This document shows, piece after piece, positions 1-7,452 of a DNA stretch of 64,000 nucleotides. The stretch is taken from the NCBI RefSeq assembly GCF_022524485.1, contig NZ_JAKXMK010000036.1, positions 62,001 through 126,000 of the forward strand. Direction: 5' to 3'. The position numbers and the translations under genes were made by a program. Origin of the DNA: Pseudonocardia alaniniphila (lineage in GTDB: Bacteria; Actinomycetota; Actinomycetes; Mycobacteriales; Pseudonocardiaceae). The notes beneath the pieces were generated by a model. The model was not told the DNA's origin and ran no database searches. It saw only the letters and a program-made list of their open reading frames with translations. Each line of letters starts with the position of its first letter. Position 1 is the first letter of the stretch.

Positions 1-186
1 CGCCTGCAGGCCGATCTCCTCCTGCATGGCCACGGCGTCGCGGATGGCGTTGTCCTCGACCTCGCGCAACCCGTCGGCATCCAAGGCGCCTGCGGCGAAG
101 CGTTCCCGCGCCTCGAGCAGGGCTTTGGGGCGGAGCAGGCTCCCGACGTGGTCGGCGCGGAACGGCGGCTCACTACGTCGATGCAT
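1..186 (-). CDS. MetE-like methyltransferase, N-terminal part (cut by window edge)
   Basis: The reading frame begins with ATG at 186 and runs off the left edge, giving 62 residues. The start reads MHRRSEPPFRADHVGSLLRP; the FRADHVGSLLRP stretch is the typical opening of the cobalamin-independent methionine synthase (MetE/UROD-like) family of about 370 residues. Members transfer a methyl group between a donor and a thiol in the cytoplasm, but many in actinomycetes have no assigned substrate, so the exact reaction is not known. It is divergent from the luciferase-like gene starting at 281, with 94 bases between them. A second, complete MetE-like gene of a different subtype lies at 40594-41643. 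Confidence 0.8.
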   Translation of the reverse strand, partial: MHRRSEPPFRADHVGSLLRPKALLEARERFAAGALDADGLREVEDNAIRDAVAMQEEIGLQA

Positions 187-230
187 GGTCGGCAATGTAT
201 CGCCGAGATGACCTTCCGAGGACCGTGACA

Positions 231-245
231 TTCCACATGATGGAA
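231..245. promoter_or_regulatory. TTCCA/TGGAA inverted repeat in a divergent promoter region
   Basis: The bases TTCCACATGATGGAA form a 5-bp inverted repeat around a 5-base centre, midway between two divergent start codons (186 and 281). The position suits an operator. The IclR-family gene at 1121-1897 is a possible binder, which is inference only. Confidence 0.3.
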
Positions 246-280
246 GGGGGCTTTACAGCGCCGCGTGTAACGCTTGCGAG

Positions 281-1114
281 ATGGAGCATGGCGTTGTCAC
301 CTTCCTGACCGACTACGGCATCGACGGCCCGACGCTCGCCAGAGCCGTGGAGGAGCGCGACCTCGATGCCGTCTTCCTCTGCGAGCACACCCACATCCCG
401 ACCAGCCGGCAGTCGGCGTGGCACGGCGGTGCCGAGCTGCCGCGGCGCTACTCGCACACGTTCGACCCGTTCGTCGCGCTCGCGGCGATGGCGACCGTGA
501 CCGAGCGGATCGCGCTGGGCACGGCCGTGTCGCTGGTGCTGCAGCACAACCCGATCGGGCTGGCGAAGACCGTCGCGAGCGTGGACCGCCTCGCGAACGG
601 CCGGTTCGAGTTCGGGGTGGGGCCCGGGTGGAACCGCGAGGAGATGGCCAACCACGGCATCGACCCGAGCGCCCGCACGGCCCGGATGCTGGAGCACATC
701 GCGGCGATGCGGGAGATCTGGGAGAACGACGAGGCCGAGTTCCACGGCCGCTTCGTCGACTTCGACCCGATCTGGTCGTGGCCCAAGCCGGCGAGCGCGC
801 CTCCGATCCTCATCGGCGGCGAGGGCCCGACGGTGCTCGACCGGGTGCTGGAGCACGGCGACGCCTGGCTCCCTCGCGGCAGCACACCCGACGAGGTCGA
901 GGCGCTCGCGCCACGGCTCGCCGAGCTGCGCAGCCGGGCCGGCGACGCGGGACGCGAGGACATCACGGTCACGCTGTTCGCAGGCGACGTCGACAAGCTG
1001 GTGCTGGAGGCCGCCGAGCGCGCCGGCATCCACCGCGTGCTGTTCCTGCTGCCGGACGGTGGCACCGACGTGGTGCTGCCCTACCTCGACCAGTACGTCG
1101 CCGCGCGGGTCTGA
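281..1114 (+). CDS. LLM-class flavin- or F420-dependent oxidoreductase
   Basis: This 277-residue protein has the bacterial-luciferase-like TIM barrel pattern: an early LCEHTHIP segment, ERIALGTAVSLVLQHNPIGLAKTVASVDRLANGRFEFGVG in the middle (typical for the family), and GVGPGWNREEMANHG at about residues 120-134. Family members use FMNH2 or reduced F420 to oxidise or reduce small organic substrates in the cytoplasm; the sequence does not show which cofactor or substrate. ATG 281 is the first plausible start, although no strong ribosome binding site precedes it. The gene ends 7 bases before the convergent IclR gene, and is divergent from the MetE-like gene. Confidence 0.85.
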   Translation: MEHGVVTFLTDYGIDGPTLARAVEERDLDAVFLCEHTHIPTSRQSAWHGGAELPRRYSHTFDPFVALAAMATVTERIALGTAVSLVLQHNPIGLAKTVASVDRLANGRFEFGVGPGWNREEMANHGIDPSARTARMLEHIAAMREIWENDEAEFHGRFVDFDPIWSWPKPASAPPILIGGEGPTVLDRVLEHGDAWLPRGSTPDEVEALAPRLAELRSRAGDAGREDITVTLFAGDVDKLVLEAAERAGIHRVLFLLPDGGTDVVLPYLDQYVAARV

Positions 1115-1120
1115 CCCACC

Positions 1121-1897
1121 TCACTCGGGACGGGGTGCGACGGCCGCCACCCGTGCGGCCGCGTGGCGCACCACCCGTTCGAGCTCCCACCGCCTGTCGG
1201 TGAAGTCCGCACGCGTGACCGACACGCCGAGCGCCGCGGTGACCTCACCTCCGGGGCCGCAGACGGGGGCGGCGACCCCGGCCACACCGGGCTGGTATTC
1301 CTCAACCTCCACGGCGGCGCCGTCGGACCGGATCCGCATCAGCTCGCGGTCCAGGGCCCTGCGATCGCCCACCGTCTGCGGGGCGAGCCGAGGCATCCCG
1401 CGGCGGCCGATGAGCTCCGCCAGCCGTCCGGGGCGCATGTCGGCCAGCATCACCTTCCCTGCGGCGATGGCGTGCGGCTCGGTCGGCTCGCCGACGCGCA
1501 TCGGCGCGGGGCGCGGGTGGTCGGTGCAGTCGTCGATGTGCGCCACCACGACGTCGACGTCGCGGAACACGGCGAGATACGCCGCGGCCCCGGTGGTGGC
1601 GTGCACCTCGTGGAGCACGGCCCGCACCGGCGCGGGCGGGCGGACCTGCTCGGTGAGGCCGCGGTGCAGCTCCGCGACGCGGTAGCCGAGGCCGTAGCCG
1701 CGCACGTCGTGCAGCCGGACGAGGTAGCCCTCCTCGACGAGCGTGCCGAGCGCCCGGTAGACGGTGGGGAGCGGCGCACCGAGGCGCCGGGCGATGGCCT
1801 TGGCCGTGACGCCGTCGCCCGCGGCGGCGACCGCCTCGACGACCCGCAGCGCCCGGGTGATCGAGGACCCGGTGGTGTGCCCCGGTGTCACGGGCAC
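1121..1897 (-). CDS. IclR-family transcriptional regulator
   Basis: The 258-residue protein has an N-terminal winged helix (about residues 10-65; AKAIARRLGAPLPTVYRALG is the recognition-helix region) and a C-terminal ligand-binding GAF-like domain with HAIAAGKVMLADM and GVAAPVCGPGGEVTAALGVS, both hallmarks of IclR. Such proteins bind DNA as dimers or tetramers and respond to small metabolites. The start is GTG at 1897; a second GTG lies two codons inside. It converges on the luciferase-like gene and could control the 186/281 divergon. The effector is not predictable. Confidence 0.9.
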   Translation of the reverse strand: MPVTPGHTTGSSITRALRVVEAVAAAGDGVTAKAIARRLGAPLPTVYRALGTLVEEGYLVRLHDVRGYGLGYRVAELHRGLTEQVRPPAPVRAVLHEVHATTGAAAYLAVFRDVDVVVAHIDDCTDHPRPAPMRVGEPTEPHAIAAGKVMLADMRPGRLAELIGRRGMPRLAPQTVGDRRALDRELMRIRSDGAAVEVEEYQPGVAGVAAPVCGPGGEVTAALGVSVTRADFTDRRWELERVVRHAAARVAAVAPRPE

Positions 1898-1953
1898 CAG
1901 TGTCGGGTAGAACGTGCGTCACGCGCACCTCATCTATGGACGGGGACCCCCTG

Positions 1954-2196
1954 ATGAACGACGACGACCTGCACCGCCGGATCGACGAGCTGGTTGCCGA
2001 GGAGCACCGGCTGGAGCGCGCCCACGTCGGCCAGGCGCTCTCGGACACCGAGCAGAAACGCATGGAAGAGCTCGGCGTGCAGCTGGACCGCTACTGGGAC
2101 CTGCTGCGCCAGCGTGACGCCCGTCGCCGCGCCGGTCTCGACCCCGACCAGGCCCAGGAGCGGTCCGGGGACGTCGTGGAGGGCTACCGCCAGTAG
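1954..2196 (+). CDS. DUF2630 family small protein
   Basis: An 80-residue acidic and arginine-rich protein opening MNDDDLHRRIDELVAEEHRL, followed by EQKRMEELGVQLDRYWDLLRQRDARR. This matches the DUF2630 family, small helical proteins of unknown function in actinomycetes that look like a coiled-coil hairpin. ATG 1954 is preferred because family members start at this point; an in-frame ATG at 1936 would add six residues. No function is known. It is the last ordinary-looking gene before the island-like stretch. Confidence 0.8.
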   Translation: MNDDDLHRRIDELVAEEHRLERAHVGQALSDTEQKRMEELGVQLDRYWDLLRQRDARRRAGLDPDQAQERSGDVVEGYRQ

Positions 2197-2260
2197 GTGG
2201 TGGAAGCCCAGACCGCGTACCGGCACGGCCTGGGCGCACTGCACCTTTCCGGCTGCACGC

Positions 2261-2788
2261 TCAGCGGTCGGGCTCCGTCACCACGAGCAGCACGACGAGC
2301 TGTGACCGCGTCGGGTGCCGGGCGATCTCGACGTCAGCAGCCCAGCACGCCGCCGCGAGCAGCGACCGGTTGGCGTGGAACGCGTGCACGTCCACACCTG
2401 CCGGACACCACAAGAGCACCCGCACACCGCGTGGGCGCGGGCTGGACAACAGGATCGCGGGCATCCGACCCGACCACGACATGATGTTGGCCTGCACCAT
2501 CCCCACCCGCAGACGATGTTGCACCAGCACCACCCGCGTGCCCTCGGCCACGACCCGGCGCCCCGGCGGCCACCAGCCACACCAGATCCCCGCCGCAAGC
2601 GCGAGGCCCACGGCGGCAATCGGGTGCGTCGCGTCGGCGAGGACGCTGAAGCCGTAGGGAATGCCGAGCCCGAGTGCGAGCTCGTACCTCCAGCGCCAGA
2701 CGACGAGGAGGGGGTTGAGCTTGCGGCGGCGCGGAACGAGCCGCCGCACGAGCTCGTCGAACTCCCAACGGTCATCGTCGCGCTTCAT
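2261..2788 (-). CDS. conjugative-element-type membrane protein, found upstream of FtsK/TraB genes
   Basis: A 175-residue protein with a charged, arginine-rich N terminus, two membrane segments (about residues 35-75), then a soluble domain with VQHRLRVGMVQANIMSWSGR, a short VRVLLWCPAGVDVHAF segment and LLAAACWAADVEIARHP. This layout is known from actinomycete integrative and conjugative elements, where the gene sits next to the FtsK/SpoIIIE-like DNA translocase TraB; its own role in transfer is unknown. No translocase gene follows here, so it looks like a leftover of a reduced element. Its ATG overlaps the stop codon of the upstream gene (2785-2788), so the two are translationally coupled. Confidence 0.7.
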   Translation of the reverse strand: MKRDDDRWEFDELVRRLVPRRRKLNPLLVVWRWRYELALGLGIPYGFSVLADATHPIAAVGLALAAGIWCGWWPPGRRVVAEGTRVVLVQHRLRVGMVQANIMSWSGRMPAILLSSPRPRGVRVLLWCPAGVDVHAFHANRSLLAAACWAADVEIARHPTRSQLVVLLVVTEPDR

Positions 2789-3078
2789 CGTGGCTCCCCC
2801 GCTTGAGGCGCCGGAGCCAGCGTGATCACCCCGGTCCCCTCACAGACCGGGCAGGAGGCGGCCCCGTCGAGGCCCGATCCGGCACAGTCGGCGCACTCCT
2901 GCCTCAGGTCCCACCGGCTGTCGCGGTAGACCTGGGTGCGGGTACCGGGGATGCGGGAGATCTGAAGACCCATCTCCCGGGCGCGGCGGTCGGCCCGCGC
3001 CGTTACGTGATCGTCGATCTTGTCGAATATGGCGGCAATTGCTCCTCGCCGCCGAGGCCGTGCGGGCGTACCTTCCAC
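2785..3078 (-). CDS. small CxxC zinc-ribbon-like protein of a mobile element
   Basis: The frame from GTG 3078 gives 97 residues: a helical part (FDKIDDHVTARADRRAREMG), then QVYRDSRWDLRQECADCAGS and a second pair in CPVCEGTGVITL. The two CxxC pairs, with GS or GTG after them, resemble half of a DnaJ-type zinc ribbon and probably bind one zinc ion. The gene is coupled to the membrane-protein gene by a 4-base ATGA overlap. The frame stays open upstream to 3378, but that part has no domain-like sequence, and a GAGG before 3078 supports the internal start. Exact function unknown. Confidence 0.55.
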   Translation of the reverse strand: MEGTPARPRRRGAIAAIFDKIDDHVTARADRRAREMGLQISRIPGTRTQVYRDSRWDLRQECADCAGSGLDGAASCPVCEGTGVITLAPAPQAGEPR

Positions 3079-3239
3079 GTCGGGTGCCTCGATTCCGTGC
3101 CTGCGGATCCATCGAGCGCTCGCTGAACCGGATTGCCGTCCGGTCGGCACTGGCCGACAGCGCGAGCTCGTGCTGTCGGTCGCCAGCAGGGGTGCGCCGT
3201 GCGCGCTGGAACGTTCGCGGCGCGCCCCTGTTTCACATG

Positions 3240-3282
3240 CACATCCAGCCGCTGGATGTGGCGCCCCCGAACAAGGGGGCGC
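3240..3282. promoter_or_regulatory. two adjacent perfect palindromes upstream of the CxxC gene
   Basis: At 3240-3260 a 10-bp arm CACATCCAGC is followed by one base and its exact reverse complement, an ideal dimeric-regulator operator. Directly next to it, 3261-3268 and 3275-3282 (GCGCCCCC and GGGGGCGC) form an 8-bp stem with a 6-base loop, like a small terminator or extrusion hairpin. Both lie in the 405-base gap between the CxxC gene and the divergent HTH gene. Confidence 0.5.
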
Positions 3283-3379
3283 GCGGCTGGATCTCCGTCC
3301 CGGGAAAAGCCCATGAGGGCATGCCGGACTCACTGCAAGGCCTGCGGGGCCCCCGTGCCCACGTGCGGTAAGGTTCATC

Positions 3380-3439
3380 TAGCCTACCTACCTAACCCAG
3401 TAGGTAACACAGGCGTGCTCTTTACCTACTTGTAGGCTA
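3380..3439. repeat. nested inverted repeats before the HTH/toroid gene
   Basis: The outer arms are TAGCCTAC (3380-3387) and GTAGGCTA (3432-3439); the inner arms are AGTAGGTAA (3399-3407) and TTACCTACT (3422-3430). All four pairings are exact. Extra copies of ACCTA lie at 3385-3394. This TA-rich patch stands out from the GC-rich surroundings and ends 44 bases before the start codon at 3484, so it probably holds the promoter and the operator for autoregulation by the HTH protein. Confidence 0.6.
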
Positions 3440-3483
3440 ACGGACTTGAGCGTGATCCGCACCGCGAAGATCGGGGATCAACC

Positions 3484-4740
3484 GTGGCACCGCGACTCGG
3501 CGAAGAGCTGAAGTCCCGGCGAGAGCGACTGGGGCTCACCCAACGGGCTGTCGCGGAGCAGCTCGGGGTGCAGCGAGCCAGCCTCGCCCAGTGGGAGGGC
3601 GGCCGGCATCTGCCCTCTGCCGAGCACACGCAGCGACTGGACGAGATCTACGGCGCGCGCGGGGCTCTCGTCGCATTGGCGGACGGGGCTCGCCGGGGCG
3701 GCATGATGGCGAGCCCGCGCGCCTTCCGTTCGGTCGGCGACGTCTTCGCTGACGTGGCGCGAGCGCTGGTCGACAAGATGCACAAGGACCCGGAAGGCCG
3801 CCCGCTCGGCTGGGCGCACAACCTCGTCGGCAACCGGCCCACCCCGCTCAGCACGGCGTTCGTGATCCGCACGCTGCAGCAGATCGACGACGCCCAGGTC
3901 GATCTGCACGCCCTTGGCCGGGCACTCGTGGAGCGCAGGAAGGACGGCGGCTGGACGAACCGGGTCGTCCTTCAGGGTCGCCCCGAGGTCACGGCGGTGA
4001 TCCTGTCGGCGCTCGCGCGCCTCGGGATGCTGACCGACGTCGACTCCGAGATCGAGAAGCTGGGGCAGAGCGTCGACGACCTCGCGCGCTCCCGGCCCTA
4101 CGTCCTGAGCGCGGTACTCGAGGCAGTGCTCGCGATCCGGCCCGGTGCGCGCGTCATCGACGACCTGGTCGACGCCCTGCTCGAAGCGCGCATGCCGGTC
4201 GGCGACGCTCTGCTCTGGCCGGCGAACGCGGCGGCACCTGCCGAGCTGCTGGAGCCATCGCTGGCTCACACCGCACGGGCCACCACGGTGCTCCGCCTCG
4301 CCAGAGGGGCTCGGTCACGCCCCGACGTGGACGAGGCGGTCGACATGGGGACGCGGTGGATCGTCGCCCGCTCCAAGGAGGACGACGGCACCACCGAGCT
4401 GCTGGAACCGGATCCGGGCAACAAGGCGGCCGACATCTCGGTCAACCACTTCACCGCGGCCTGGGTGGTCCGGGCGCTGGCCGGCCGAGACGGCGTCCCT
4501 CCGCAGCGTCTCAACGCCGCGGTGAAGACGGTCTGGAACACCTATTCCGCGAGCCGTCATCTGTGGGTCTGGCGTGCCGACGGCCGGCTCCCGAGCTGGA
4601 TGACCCACGACGCGGTCGCCGCCCTGCGAGCGCTCGCAGAAGCAGCGGTCAGTTCCCCCGTCCCCCTGGACACCGGCGCACCAGACACTGGGACAGCTAC
4701 CCCCGCTGCCTCGGGGGAGCAACGAAGATCACTAAGGTAG
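3484..4740 (+). CDS. XRE-type HTH protein fused to an alpha/alpha-toroid (terpene-cyclase-like) domain
   Basis: A 418-residue protein. Residues 4-60 form a Cro/C1-type helix-turn-helix (LTQRAVAEQLGVQRASLAQW). Residues 85-390 contain repeated helix pairs with glycine and tryptophan turns (KDGGWTNRVVLQGRPEVTAV; HLWVWRADGRLPSWMTHDAV), the pattern of prenyltransferase/squalene-cyclase toroids. No DxDD or DDxxD catalytic motif is seen, so the toroid is more likely a ligand or protein sensor than a cyclase. The last 30 residues are a flexible Thr/Pro-rich tail. GTG 3484 follows the nested repeats at 3380-3439. It heads the cassette and probably controls it; 185 bases separate it from the cupin gene. 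Confidence 0.65.
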   Translation: MAPRLGEELKSRRERLGLTQRAVAEQLGVQRASLAQWEGGRHLPSAEHTQRLDEIYGARGALVALADGARRGGMMASPRAFRSVGDVFADVARALVDKMHKDPEGRPLGWAHNLVGNRPTPLSTAFVIRTLQQIDDAQVDLHALGRALVERRKDGGWTNRVVLQGRPEVTAVILSALARLGMLTDVDSEIEKLGQSVDDLARSRPYVLSAVLEAVLAIRPGARVIDDLVDALLEARMPVGDALLWPANAAAPAELLEPSLAHTARATTVLRLARGARSRPDVDEAVDMGTRWIVARSKEDDGTTELLEPDPGNKAADISVNHFTAAWVVRALAGRDGVPPQRLNAAVKTVWNTYSASRHLWVWRADGRLPSWMTHDAVAALRALAEAAVSSPVPLDTGAPDTGTATPAASGEQRRSLR

Positions 4741-4925
4741 GCGTGCGTCCGTTGCTAGCTCGTCATCGCGTGCTCGGCCACGCGCAGGACACCCTCACCG
4801 GGGTTCCGATCCACCGTCGCCCCAGCCCACCGGCCAGGCGCCTTCCTCCTTTCGACTGGACCTTGCCCGGCTGGCCTTCACTCACACGGCGTGTTTGGTC
4901 GACCACCGGCTGTGCGGAGAGTGCG

Positions 4926-5648
4926 TTGACTCCTATCCCGGTGGCGTCGCCAATGCCGCCGCTCGATGCTGTGACCGAGTTGCTGGCCGGTCGCGCCGCG
5001 GATGCCACGCTGCTCCGCGCGGCCCTCACGGCCGTCCTCGATGACACTCCGGCTCTCGCGGCGTGGCTGAGTTCGTTCGACGACGAGGAGCGGGCGGCAC
5101 GCTGCGCCGCCCGCTCGTACTGGCATCCCAACGGCTTCGCCAAGCTCGTGCTGCACGCCACCCCGGACTTCCGCATCAGGCTGCACGTCTGGCCGGAAGG
5201 AACGAGCCGGCGTGGTGAGCCGAACCCACACAGCCACCGCTGGGACTTCGCCTCCTCCGTACTGTGCGGCGACGGACTCGCCAGCGCCGAGTACGAAGAA
5301 TCCACCGACGGCGCACCGTTCCACCGCCATCGCTACACGGGTGGGGGGATCGACGCCGTTCTGATCTCGGAAGTCCCCACCGGGTTGACGGTCACGGACG
5401 AACGGACGATCGCGAGACACGAGAGCTACAACGTCACCACCGACGTGATCCACACGATCGAGCCGCTCGGCACCTCGCTCGTCGCCACCCTGCTCGTCCA
5501 GGGGCCACCCAAGCTGGACTCGACGCTCGTCTACTGCGCCCCCGGGCAACAGGCCGATCAGCAGGGCATCCCGATCAGCTCCGATGACGTGCGGAAACTC
5601 GTGCGCGACATCCTGAACACACCGGACGGGCCGGGGAGGCATCTGTGA
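4926..5648 (+). CDS. cupin-fold protein, cysteine-dioxygenase-like
   Basis: The 240-residue protein has a single cupin core: IRLHVWPEG at residues 84-92, PHSHRWDF at 101-108 (metal ligands H102 and H104), and VIHTIEP at 174-180 (third ligand H176), then a strand with LVATLLVQGP. The order and spacing are like the thiol-dioxygenase branch of cupins, which oxidise thiols with iron, but the substrate cannot be named. TTG 4926 is chosen because GGAGAG ends 4 bases before it; ATG 4953 is the alternative. Its stop overlaps the GTG of the next gene (GTGA), so the two are translated together. Confidence 0.6.
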   Translation: MTPIPVASPMPPLDAVTELLAGRAADATLLRAALTAVLDDTPALAAWLSSFDDEERAARCAARSYWHPNGFAKLVLHATPDFRIRLHVWPEGTSRRGEPNPHSHRWDFASSVLCGDGLASAEYEESTDGAPFHRHRYTGGGIDAVLISEVPTGLTVTDERTIARHESYNVTTDVIHTIEPLGTSLVATLLVQGPPKLDSTLVYCAPGQQADQQGIPISSDDVRKLVRDILNTPDGPGRHL

Positions 5649-6232
5649 GTGCACCGGGCCTCGGGATCCTCTCCGACCGCGAGATACGTGCCGCCTACGA
5701 CAGCCGCGAGCTGAGGATCGATCCTTTCGACCCCGAACTTCTGCGACCCGCCGCGTTGAGCCTGCGTTTGGGGTTCGAGGCCGCGGTACTCGATTCGCAC
5801 ACCGATGTGGACGTGGCTGACGCCACCACCTACCCCACGCTCGTCCCGAGGGATCCGGACGGACAGGGACGGCTTCGCCTCAACCCTGGCGAGGTGATGC
5901 TCGCCCCCACCCTGGAGCGGATCTCATTGCCCGCCGGGATCGCCGGCCTGGTCGACGGCACGTCGGACTATGCCCGGCTCGGCATCAGCGTGGTCCTCTC
6001 CCACCAGGTCAGCCCCGGCTACGGGTCGGACATCGACAGCGGCGCCATCCTCACCCTGGAGATCGTCTCGCACCTTTCGCGAGCGGTCTTCCTCCGGCCG
6101 GGAACACGCATCGGGAACCTGATGCTGTTGCGATGCAGTCCCGTCGAGCGCCTGTACCCCGAGATGCCCGCCAACTATTCGCGAGACGTGTTGGTCCGGG
6201 CGTCCCGCTTGGCTGAGCACCATGTCGGCTGA
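5645..6232 (+). CDS. dCTP deaminase / dUTPase-fold enzyme, divergent
   Basis: A 195-residue protein of the trimeric dCTP deaminase-dUTPase fold, near the usual length of about 190. It opens with GILSDREI, has LNPGEVMLAPTLERISLP (79-96), GTSDYARLGISV (105-116) and AILTLEIVSHLSRAVFLRPG (134-153). By alignment from memory with E. coli Dcd, S107, R111 and E139 match catalytic S111, R115 and E138, so deamination of a dCTP-like substrate is plausible. The family segment TAHRIDPGW reads LSHQVSPGY and carries an extra SDID, so specificity may differ. Overlaps: 4 bases with the cupin gene, 11 with the kinase gene. Such enzymes serve dUTP synthesis, and some act in phage defence by draining dCTP. Confidence 0.75.
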   Translation: MSAPGLGILSDREIRAAYDSRELRIDPFDPELLRPAALSLRLGFEAAVLDSHTDVDVADATTYPTLVPRDPDGQGRLRLNPGEVMLAPTLERISLPAGIAGLVDGTSDYARLGISVVLSHQVSPGYGSDIDSGAILTLEIVSHLSRAVFLRPGTRIGNLMLLRCSPVERLYPEMPANYSRDVLVRASRLAEHHVG

Positions 6233-7388
6233 CAGCGCGTCAGGCGCGATCTCAGCCGTTACGCGGGGTATCGATTCCTCTGATCCGGAGGTCGTGGTCG
6301 ACACCGAGGCGACGATCTCGCTGGCAGACCTGGGGGAACGCCGGATCTACGACGAGGTGATCGAACCGCGGTACCGCGACGTCCCCTCTTTCGGAGACGA
6401 CTGCGCGGACTTCGGCCACGGCCTCGTGGTCACCACGGATTCGTGCCCCACCCCACTCCTGGAGCGGATCGGCGAGCGCGACCTCTACTACTCGGGGTGG
6501 CTCCTCGCGACGATCAACCTGTCCGACCTCGCGGCAGCAGGCGCGCTCCCCGAGGGGCTCGTCGTGAACTACACCCTTCCGTCGGAGACCTCTGTCGGCG
6601 ATCTCAAGAGGATCATCGAGGGAGTCGACGCGTGCGCGAAGTTCCACGGCACGCGTGTGCTGGGAGGCGACATCCGGGACGGCAAAGTGCGCCAGCTGTC
6701 CGCCACCGCGATCGGCCGGACCCTCCCGCGCAACTTCATGCGCGGCCGGTGGAGCAGCGGAAAGCTGAGCCGCCGGGGCGCGAGGGCCAAGGACGCGCTG
6801 ATCTTGGTCGGAAACCCCGGCTACCTGTGGGGCGCCGCGCTCGTCAGTCGCGGCCACGCCGACGTCCCCGTCGACGTTCGGCTGCAGATCTTGGAGCGCG
6901 CACGTCGGCCGGTCGCACAGTTGAAGGCGGCGCGGCTGCTGGCCCGGCATGGCCTCGCGAAGGCCGCTATCGACGTCTCTGACGGCCTTTTCGCCGCCGT
7001 CCGCCTCCTCGCAGCCGCCAACGGTCTCGGGGCCGTCATGGAGCCTGAGATCGAGCTCGACGACGTTCTGAAGGACGTCTGCGAGAAGTCCGGCGTGAGC
7101 AGCCTTCAGCTCGGACAGAACTGGGGTGACTGGTGTCTCCTGGTCGCCGTCGGACACCGGCAGGCGGCGTACGCGCTGCGGGCTCTGCGCAAACGGAATC
7201 TCAGCGCCCGCCGCGTCGGAACGCTCACCTCCGATCCCGAGAAGCTCCTGGTGAGGTCGGAGAACGGCCCGATGGCATGGCAGGGCATCGACCAGGAGCG
7301 GTTCACGGCGCGCTCCTGGCAGGGCGACGGCATCGACGCGCACATCAGCTGGATGAAGGAGCAGAGCCAAGCCGTGGGACGCACTTGA
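6222..7388 (+). CDS. ThiL/PurM-superfamily kinase of unknown substrate
   Basis: The 388-residue protein shows all landmarks of the AIR-synthase/thiamine-monophosphate-kinase fold: FGDDCA (57-62), TTDS (71-74), NLSDLAAAGA (99-108), GGD (148-150) with TAIGR after it, and IDVSDGL (250-256). These bind Mg-ATP in ThiL. It is about 65 residues longer than ordinary ThiL, with an N-terminal extension and an insert around 165-190, and it sits in a nucleotide-linked cassette rather than with thiamine genes. It probably phosphorylates a small molecule made or changed by its neighbours; thiamine phosphate is possible but not favoured. ATG 6222 lies inside the end of the deaminase gene, giving tight coupling. 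Confidence 0.7.
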   Translation: MSADSASGAISAVTRGIDSSDPEVVVDTEATISLADLGERRIYDEVIEPRYRDVPSFGDDCADFGHGLVVTTDSCPTPLLERIGERDLYYSGWLLATINLSDLAAAGALPEGLVVNYTLPSETSVGDLKRIIEGVDACAKFHGTRVLGGDIRDGKVRQLSATAIGRTLPRNFMRGRWSSGKLSRRGARAKDALILVGNPGYLWGAALVSRGHADVPVDVRLQILERARRPVAQLKAARLLARHGLAKAAIDVSDGLFAAVRLLAAANGLGAVMEPEIELDDVLKDVCEKSGVSSLQLGQNWGDWCLLVAVGHRQAAYALRALRKRNLSARRVGTLTSDPEKLLVRSENGPMAWQGIDQERFTARSWQGDGIDAHISWMKEQSQAVGRT

Positions 7389-7452
7389 GAGCCGGCTGAG
7401 GGCACGGGGCCCACAGGGTGCGCTGTCTCGTCTGCTCGGGGAACATCGACAG

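Larger units (their letters stand above)
2261..7388. mobile_element. probable remnant of an integrative conjugative element with cargo
   Basis: Two conjugative-element-type genes (2261-3078), a palindrome-rich control region and a coupled four-gene cassette (3484-7388) lie between a housekeeping-like DUF2630 gene and a uridine-kinase-like gene that abuts tRNA-Leu. No integrase, excisionase or translocase gene is visible and no flanking direct repeats were found by eye, so the element would be immobile. The outer limits are estimates. Confidence 0.45.
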
